Source of the DNA: Cryptomeria japonica | Lineage: Eukaryota > Streptophyta > Pinopsida > Cupressales > Cupressaceae | Reading direction: 5' to 3' | NCBI RefSeq assembly: GCF_030272615.1 | Contig: NC_081415.1 | Location: 369,837,667 to 369,901,666, forward strand | Length of the DNA stretch: 64,000 bases | Part shown: positions 56,280 to 64,000 of the stretch, in pieces | How positions within the stretch are numbered: the first letter of the stretch is position 1 | Layout: each line of letters starts with the position of its first letter | Program-made: the position numbers and the translations under genes | Notes under the pieces: model-generated | Seen by the model: only the letters and a program-made list of their open reading frames with translations | Databases searched by the model: none | What the model was told of the DNA's origin: nothing

Positions 56280-56370
56280 TCTCAAACAATATGTTAACCA
56301 AACAACTAGCTCTGAAATTGACCTTGACCTCTGCATCACAAACAACTTTCGGTCACACTAATCCATAAAA

Positions 56371-59300
56371 ATGCCTACTCAAACAAGGAGTTCTCATAAG
56401 AAAGAAGCCAAAGGCAAAGGACAACCCTTCTCATATCAAGATAACCCATTTTACGTGGAGGATCCACTCACTGACATACCTTCATCATCAGGCAGACCAA
56501 TTTTTGATGAACCTAAATCTCCCACTATATATGAGACGAAACACAATGACAAGAACAAAGACAACCTTAATATTCATGAAACCGATAATGATTCCTCATC
56601 AAGTGAGGCTGAAAAAGACACTGAACCTCCAGAAAAAGATATTATTGACTATCAAAAGGAAAAAGACTTTAGAAAAATGATGAAAGCTATCATGGTTCGA
56701 GAGAAGGAAGACTATTTCTTAGAACTAGCAAAACAAGGTGCCAAACTTCCTACTGGATATGATGTTCAGACACTTGTTACTAAAAAGGAATAATCACCTA
56801 TACTCATGGTACACAAACAATTACAAGCCTTACGGATGGAGGTCACAGAATTGAAGAGTAAGGATAAGTCCCCAAAACAATATTCTCTAGAAATAATATA
56901 TCCCTTTCCATTTGACAATAATCTATACATGCCTCCATTTCCTTCACGAGTTGAGATCCCAAAGTTTGACAAATATGATGGTACCTCGGATCCTCAAGAT
57001 CATGTCAGAGAGTTTTGTGCTGCCTGTATGGAGTTCATGCATGATCAAACATACCTCATGTGCCTTTTCCCAAGGAGTTTAGGGGGTCAAGCAATGGAAT
57101 AGTTCTCAAGTCTACCCAAAGGAATAAAAACGTTTCAAGAACCAATCCAACTATTTTTACAACAATAATCATACAACATTCGACATCCTGTGACTATGAT
57201 CGAGCTTTGCAATACTAAACATAAAACAAGGGAGCCTCTTCTTACTTTCCTCCAATGCTGGAGAAAGATGTTCTCTAGGTATTCTCGACCTATCCCAGAC
57301 TCTGAGAAAATGGATATATTTGTCAATAACTTGGTCCCCAAACTGAAGTATAGTATACAAATGCAAGTACACCCATCATTTAAAAAAATGGTAGATAATG
57401 CCATTCGAATGGAAGATGTGCTCATAAAGAAGGGAGATATCTCACTTTGGAAAGAAACACAACCAAGATCTAGCTCTAAAGAGAAGAACAAGTATTGGAA
57501 ATTTGGCAAAGACAACAACAAGAATGTTGTTAATGATGGAGTAGTAGACATTGTTAAAACTAACTCAAAGCCCACGATATTCAACTTGGCTAGCGGCACA
57601 CAAGCACTTAAAGCTGCTGAGGCTGTAGCAGAAAATCCACCAAAAAAAACAAAAGAATGGTTCAAAGAAAAGCCTTGGATTTCCAAACCTAAGCGTGATT
57701 TTACTCCTCTCGAAGAATCATATGAATCCACTTTCAAAACTCTATTGGAAAACAACTTGATAATGCTACCAGATAACTCTAGACCATATGATCCAGAAGT
57801 CAAACCAAGATGGTGGAGAGAAAATGAATACTGTGACTTCCATTAGAATAAAGGTCATAACATAAACAATTGCATGAAGCTAAAACATGAGATTCGAGAT
57901 CTCATAGACGCTGGTAAATTTGTTGTTGGGAATCATCTGACCAATGCTGATCATAAAGCATTTAAGGACCCTTTACCTGTTTACGAACAAGGTGATTCCT
58001 CAAAGACCAAAGGAGATGCCAAGGTAAATTATACTTATACTAGCAATGACAACGTCATTAACATGATTGAGCCTTCCCAATCAAAATATTGCAACGTGAT
58101 TATAGTCCAAGATAAACCAAATGAATCATGATATGCAAGAGCTTTGACCCGATCTCAAAAGAAAGTTACTCTCCAAGGAGCTAGTTCTTCCAACCCGACT
58201 CAAGTAACATCAAACCCACCAGCCCAATCAAACAAACAAAAAGAATCAACCTTGGATAAATTTAAAAGGCTAACTTCAACATCATCCTCTGGATATAGTG
58301 TCATTGAACAATTGAAAAGGACAAATGCTCAAATCTCAATTTTTGAATTGCTAAAACTCTCGTCTGCTCACAAAGAGATCCTAGACAAAGCATTGCTTAC
58401 CACTAATGTTCCCAAGGATTTAGACATTGATCGATTTCAGTCTATGGTGGGTCATCTGACTTCACCTCACTATCTGACCTTCTCTGAAGAAGATGACAAC
58501 TCACTAAATCATCCAAATAACCAACCATTGCATATTGAAGCCATGATCCATAAACACAGGGTCAAACATGTTTTGATAGATGGAAGCGCGGGGTTGAATA
58601 TCTGTACTTACAGTCTGCTTACACAACTAGGATTCTCTAAAAATGTCATTGATCCTGGCAAGAGAATAACCATAAAAGCCTATGATGAAGAAGAAAGGAC
58701 CTCTAAAGGTCTGGTATCATTACCTATCAGGGTGTGACCTGTAGAAAGAGATGTCCTTTTCCAGGTACTGGATATTCGTTTGTCATACAATATCTTACTA
58801 GGCAGGCCATGGATTCATGAAATGAAGGTAGTACTGTCAACATACCATCAATGCTTAAAGTTTCCTTATAATGGAATAGAAGTCAGTATTCCTATTGATA
58901 CGAATGTCATTTGTAATGCATTGACAAAAGGTGTAGATACTTTTGTGCCTCATAATAGGGAAACCTCTACAAATGAAGATCCAAAAACACTGATGAAAGA
59001 CTTAGAAAAGAGATTGAAGATTACAAATACCGGCATGGATGGCTACAAGATACAATCGGTACTTTCATTAGTTTCTCTCCCTCCATCACCAAAATCGTTG
59101 GGCAAGCCATCAGAGGCTATGAGAACACAAACTTCAACTCCGAATACCATATATGATGGTCTCTTTGTACAGTCCTCTACTTCCCTGGTAGATGAAATAG
59201 AAGAGGATGTTGCTCTTAACTGGCTCTTTAAGGAAGATAGTCAAAACGAGGAGGTATGACATTGTGAGATTTCCTCAAACCAATATGGTCCTGGCTACAA

Positions 59301-59814
59301 GATGATTCAACGCATGGGATATTCAGGTTATGGTCCCCTGGGTAAACATCAAGAGGGTATTACTGAACCAATTCAACTGCAAACAAAATCCACCAATGAT
59401 AAGGCTAGACTGGGATACAATTCGAAAAAGACATCAGACCAAAAACATGTTCCTAAGTCTAAGTGGGAGAAAAGGATATCACCTTCAACATTACAGGAAG
59501 AAGACACTCAACAAACAAAAGCAAAGTGTAGAAAAGAGAAAAAGGAATCAACAGTCAAGAAAGAAGAAACAGTCAACACTCAAGCTCCGATGGTGTCAGC
59601 TACAATAATACAAGAAGTTGAGGTCCCAGAGGATATAAGAGATGAAGTAGTAAGAATTAGAGAATTGTTTGCACCACTAAAATTTCCAGTCACATACACT
59701 GGTAGGCAGCAAGTAGACGATTCAGAGACTGACTCAAACGAGTATGAATGGGGTCTTGACCACCTCTCAGATACATCTAGTACGGAAACTCAGAAGAGTC
59801 TAGCGGTGTCATAG
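56371..59814 (+). pseudogene. gypsy B gag-protease-G-patch, several stops
   Basis: Everything lies in frame 1. After a charged N-terminus (MPTQTRSSHKKEAK), the capsid domain reads PKFDKYDGTSDPQDHVREF (about 56960-57015), then YSRPIPDSEKMDIFVNNL and FKKMVDNAIRMEDV. A knuckle-like CDFH...GHNINNC lies near 57830-57870. Protease has VLIDGSAGLNI (58570-58600; Asp-Gly-Ser where Asp-Ser/Thr-Gly is usual) and [20 protein letters not shown] (58795-58850). The G-patch region is QRMGYSGYGPLGKHQEG near 59308-59358. Stops lie at 56791, 57100, 57166, 57844, 58129, 58735 and 59257; most are CAA/CAG-to-TAA/TAG or TGG-to-TGA/TAG types. The frame ends at 59812. Confidence 0.88.
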
Positions 59815-62800
59815 ATGATACTCAAGAGCTGATGCACATAAAACTAGAGAAGGAAATACAAGAAATTAGACAAAAGAGACAAACAAATTATGAACAAGGA
59901 TTGAAGGAAGGAAGAGTACCAGAAAGCTTTTCATCTATGTACCCCTATGCTAAAATAAAACAAATCTGGTATAGCACTACACAAGAAGAGTTGGAAGCTA
60001 TAGAACAAGAACTAGTTATCAGTCTAGAGGAAGCTGAATGGAATAGACGACAAAAAATCACAGAAATAGTAAGATCATGTCAACAGGTGTGTCAGATACA
60101 AATTACAAATGAACCACAACATGAAGGAACTTGTAGTATTAGAGATGTTGGTGTTGATACCATACATACACTTACTAAATCACTTGAAGAAGACTCAGAA
60201 ACTTCATCCGATGACTCTGATGACAGTCTTATTCAGGACAATATCTACTTAGCCTCAAATTCTGAATCATCTTATACAAACAATGAAAATATGTCTACTA
60301 ATCTTATCACTGTCAAACCACTATATGATGTCCAATCTGGCATAGAGAATGACACTACAAGTATGTCTATTGGATTAGGTCAACTAATTATTAACGCGAA
60401 CTTTAATAATCATGTTCTGACTCTTCCTGGTCTCGAGACACTTACGCAAGGTATCCTTTTGGAACTCAACTTTTCGATCCACAATTGTGATGACAATACC
60501 GTGAATGCTCTCAAACCTGTCCAACATTTATCCTTACTACATCTAGAACTAATTGACTGTACTTTACAGAGCGAACCCATTAATATACCTACTTTTGCCA
60601 ATGACTATATGTTAGCCTATTATCTCAATACAGTTGAACCCATATACTCTTTCACCAGCGAACAGAGTGAAAACATGACTAAAGCGGATATCAAGTATCT
60701 TAGTCACAAAAACAAGAAAAATAAAAACAAAATATCTAATGGCGAAAACCACATTGTGGCGGTGTCAGAATTTAAAAAAGAGAAAATAAAGGACATACCT
60801 AAAGTTGAAAACCTCTTTGAGGCGCCTGAAGGTGAGATACTCGATGTACTGCCAAGTCATTTCCAGGAAAGGTCCTCCATATTGATCGAGCCAACTCAAC
60901 CAATGAACATTGGGAGTCAAGAGATACAACACATCATTCATGTAGCTCAATCACTATCAGCAGAAGAATTGAAGGATTTCACTCATCTATTCTCAGAAAA
61001 GAAAATAAACTTTGCGTGGACATACTCTTATATGCCAAGCATGAATCCTAATCTCATCATGCACCATCTTCCTATCACACCAGGAGTTAAACCAATCAAA
61101 CAAAAACTCCGTAAGATGCACCCACATGTGGCACTACTGGTCAAGGTTGAGCTAGAAAAACTATTAAAAGCTGGATTCATTAGAGCTATAGATTATGCCG
61201 AATGGATTTCAAAAATAGTACCTATGTCAAAGGTAGACAAATCTATCAGAGTTTGCACTGACTTTAGACATCTTAATAAAGCTTGTCTAAAGGATTACTT
61301 TCCATTACCAAACATTGATATGCTAGTCGACATGACTGCTGGATATGAGATGTACTCACTAATGGATGGATTCTCCGGCTATAATAAGATCAAAATAGCT
61401 CCTGGAGATCAAGAAAAGACAACTTTCACCTGTGCATGGGGAGCCTTTTGTTGGAATGTCATGCCATTTGGGCTAAAGAACGCAGGGGCGACCTATCAAA
61501 GAGAAGTAACTACTATATTTCATGATATGATGCATAAGAATATGGAAGATTATGTTGATGACACCTTAGTGAAGATTATGAAGAGATCCACACATATTCA
61601 AGAGCTAGGTCCTATACTAGACAGAATGGAAAAGTTCAAACTTCGGTTAAATCCAAAGAAGTGTGCATTTAGAGTAACATCTGGTAAACTACTTGGCTAC
61701 ATCATTTCAAAGAAGAGAATTGAGGTTGATCTTGAGAAGGTCCAAGCTATAATGGAAATTCCGCCTCCGAAGAACATCAATCAAATGAGAAGTCTACAGG
61801 GACGTCTCCAATCCATCAGACGCTTCATTTCTCAGCTAGCAGACAAAGCTCAACCTTTCACAAAAGTATTGAGGAAAGGAATAATATACAATTGGGATCA
61901 GGAATGTGAACAACACCTTCGATAGATAAAAGAGTACCTGTCTAATCCACCAATATCGATGCTGCGTATTCGGGGTAAACCATTGATCTTATACATATCA
62001 GCAACTGATTCATCACTGGGGGCACTTCTGGCACAACAAGATGACAATAAAAAGGAGTGAGCCATCTATTAAATCAATAGAACATTGGTGTCTTATGAAA
62101 TGAAGTATACTATAATAGAAAAAGCATGCTTGGCATTAGTCTTTGCATCACAAAAATTGAGACACAACATGTTAGCACATTCAGTCAATCTGGTGGCTAA
62201 AATTGATCCGCTCAAGTATCTACTCAACAAAGCAACACTAATAAGAAGATTGGCAAAATGGGTCATGATCCTTACAGAGTTTGACATTGAATATGTGGAA
62301 CGCAAAGCCATAAAAGGACAGGTAATTGCTGATCAACTTGCTGAAGCTCCACTTGAAGACACTCAACTGCTGCATATAGAGTTTCCAGATGAATCAATAA
62401 TGCATCTTACTCAACAACTCTGGAAGATGTTCTTTGATGGGTCTTTCACCCAAAATAATTTCGATGCTGGAATATTGTTTATTACTCCTCAGAAGTACTC
62501 AATCCCAAAGTCTTATAAGATTCTATTCCCTTGCACAAACAACATTGCAGAAGATGAAGCTTTGGTAAACGGGATAAAGCTAGCTATTGAATGGAAGGTT
62601 GCAACATTACACATCTATGGAGATTCTTAGCTGATCATAAATCAAATAAATGATACATATCAGACTCGAGATGAGAAAATGATGCTTTATAAGAGAATGG
62701 TTGATGATCTTAAGAAGTATTTTGCTTTTGTATCATTCCAACAGATTCCTAGATCTGCGAACAGAGCAGCAGATGCTATGGTTACCTTGGCATCTATACC

Positions 62801-63942
62801 TGAGTTACAAGAGTCTAATTTTTGCTTTGAATTCTTGGTGGAAGAATTACATTACCCGGCCTATGATTCTCTTGATACCCAAATAGTCTGTGCTATTATC
62901 ACTAGTATCACTGTGGAAGAGTTATATCTACTCTTATCTATGAGACCAAATTATCCCTAAAAATCTTACCCGTAATGAGAAAAGAAACCTAACTCGAAAT
63001 GCTTCATGGTATGTTATCATTGCTAATGATCTATTTAGATGAGGTTTGGATGGTACATTGCTTAGGTGTCTAAAAAATGAAGAATCTAAACGTGCGTTAT
63101 CGGAAGTTCATGAAGGTATTTGCAGATCTCATTCGAATGGTCTTACTTTAGCTCGAAAACTACTATGGACTTGTTACTACTAGCCAGACATGGAGAAAGA
63201 TGCTATTAAATTTTCTAAGACTTGTGAGAAATATTAGCTACATGGAAATCTCATACATGCTCCAACAAGGGATCTTATACCCTTCACTACACATTGGCCT
63301 TTTCAGCAATGGGCCTTTGATCTGATTGGTCAGATATATCCTGCTTCATCTAACAGACATAAATTCATCATAACTACCACTGAGTATTTCACTAAGTGGG
63401 TAGAAGTGGTTCCGCTCATCAAAGCAACTAGTAAACAAGTAGCTCTCTTCATCCTAAACTATATCATCTGTAGGTATGGTATACCTTCATCCATCGTGAC
63501 TGATAATGGAGGACAATTTAAGAATAAAGATTTGGATGAGCTCTGTGAGAAATTCAAAATAAAACAACACTGGTCATCAATATATTACCCTCAAGGTAAT
63601 GGACAAGCTGAGGCATCTAACAAAAACCTACTGACTATCTTGCACATAACAGTGAACAAATCTGGGAAGGATTGGCATCTGCAGCTCAATCCTGCACTAT
63701 GGGCTTACAAAACAAGTATCAGAACACCTACTGGGGCTACACCTTTTTCTTTGGTGTATGGGTCCGAAGTAGTATTACCTATTGAAGTGGAAATACCATC
63801 TCTAAGAGTTTCTTTGCAAGGTCTTGTTACTGATGAAGATCATAGAATATCTAGATTGCAAGAACTCGAATTGCTGGATGAGCGTCGACAAGTAGCGTTT
63901 GATCATCTTAGAGTGTATCAGAAAATAATGTCCAGAGGATAT
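59781..63942 (+). pseudogene. gypsy B pol: RT, two RNase H domains, integrase
   Basis: Frame 3 opens at 59781 and overlaps the gag frame by 34 bases, a -1 shift. An acidic spacer leads to RT from about 61080 (PGVKPIKQKLRKMHP), with VCTDFRHLNKAC, SLMDGFSGYNKI, MPFGLKNAGATYQR and catalytic YVDD at 61552-61563. RNase H (WGALLAQQD-like, EKACLALVFA) and a second RNase H (WKMFFDGSF, FPCTNN, HIYGDS, NRAADAMVTLAS) follow. Integrase has EGICRSHSNG, WAFDLIGQI, TDNGGQF and QAEASNK, so the Asp-Asp-Glu set is present, then YGSEVVLPIEVEIPSLRVSL. Stops occur at 61923, 62058, 62070, 62628, near 62943, 63038, 63180 and 63236, and one 1-base insertion near 62925. The frame breaks after SRGY at 63942. Confidence 0.9.
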
Positions 63943-64000
63943 TGTAGCATAGGAAATAGGAAATCATCACAAGACAAGATAAACATAATAGCTCAATCAC
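63943..64000. other. foreign sequence interrupting gypsy B integrase
   Basis: At TGTAGCATAGG the match to the integrase C-terminus seen in C and E stops. The start TG suggests the edge of another inserted LTR element, but only 58 bases are visible. Confidence 0.45.

Larger units (their letters stand above)
51612..63942 (+). mobile_element. Tat-like Ty3/gypsy element B, nearly full length
   Basis: It runs 5' LTR, tRNA-Lys PBS, 3.6-kb leader (with a nested retroposon), gag, zinc-knuckle region, protease, G-patch, RT, RNase H, second RNase H and integrase. A second RNase H after the usual one is the mark of the Tat lineage. The integrase C-terminus is cut at 63943 by foreign sequence, and the 3' LTR is outside the window. 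Confidence 0.9.

Noticed and set aside
57135-57803. 222-codon minus-strand frame opposite gypsy B gag
   Set aside because: It is the antisense shadow of the gag frame, which has clear capsid motifs.

Overview
This window looks like a piece of a large, repeat-rich seed-plant nuclear genome. A conifer or other gymnosperm is my best guess, but that is inference from repeat style only. I found no convincing host gene, no tRNA or rRNA gene and no CRISPR array. About three quarters of the window is LTR retrotransposon sequence, mostly old copies whose reading frames carry premature stops. There are two 500-N assembly gaps (16682-16682+499 and 32643-33142).

Layout. (1) 1-7990 is a nest: Ty1/copia copy 1 (+) sits inside the gag of a Ty3/gypsy element A (-), whose 5' LTR abuts a broken Ty3/gypsy pol D (+). 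(2) 7991-14378 is mostly anonymous AT-rich DNA with two doubtful coding remnants. (3) 14379-15996 is a copia-type LTR, followed by unclassified sequence and the first gap. (4) 17182-29041 is copia copy 2 (-). Its 5' LTR is split by element F (19625-27868), a young LTR element with matching 5-bp target duplications (catac) and one intact 1028-codon ORF that has protease and G-patch-like segments but no reverse transcriptase or integrase. (5) 29042-32642 is the 3' part of a Tat-like gypsy C (-) that copia 2 entered. (6) 33143-37562 is copia copy 3 (+), nearly frame-intact, with its 3' LTR inserted in the LTR of gypsy E. (7) 37563-50166 is gypsy E (-), a Tat-like element that has lost gag and reverse transcriptase, and carries an antisense plant-mobile-domain gene in its 3' region. 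(8) 50167-51611 holds a LINE RNase H piece and chimeric LTR/RNase H scraps. (9) 51612-63942 is gypsy B (+), an almost full-length Tat-like element (LTR, tRNA-Lys PBS, long leader, gag, protease, G-patch, RT, two RNase H domains, integrase) with a target-site-flanked retroposon in its leader; it is cut at 63943 by unknown sequence.

How the parts relate. B, C, D and E are relatives: their second RNase H and/or integrase segments align, C and B share an LTR family, C and E share 3'-region modules, and B and E share a roughly 600-bp non-coding leader core that is far better conserved than the repeat arrays on either side. F and E lack essential enzymes, so they would need proteins from a complete relative such as B to move. 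Decay is mainly by nonsense substitution (CAG to TAG, CAA to TAA, CGA to TGA and TGG to TGA/TAG types) with very few frameshifts, which fits deamination of methylated cytosine. The strongest candidates for something undescribed are the shared leader core (with compensated hairpins), the protease/G-patch-only element F, and the leader-resident retroposon with repeated Pro-Ile-Glu-Val-type units.
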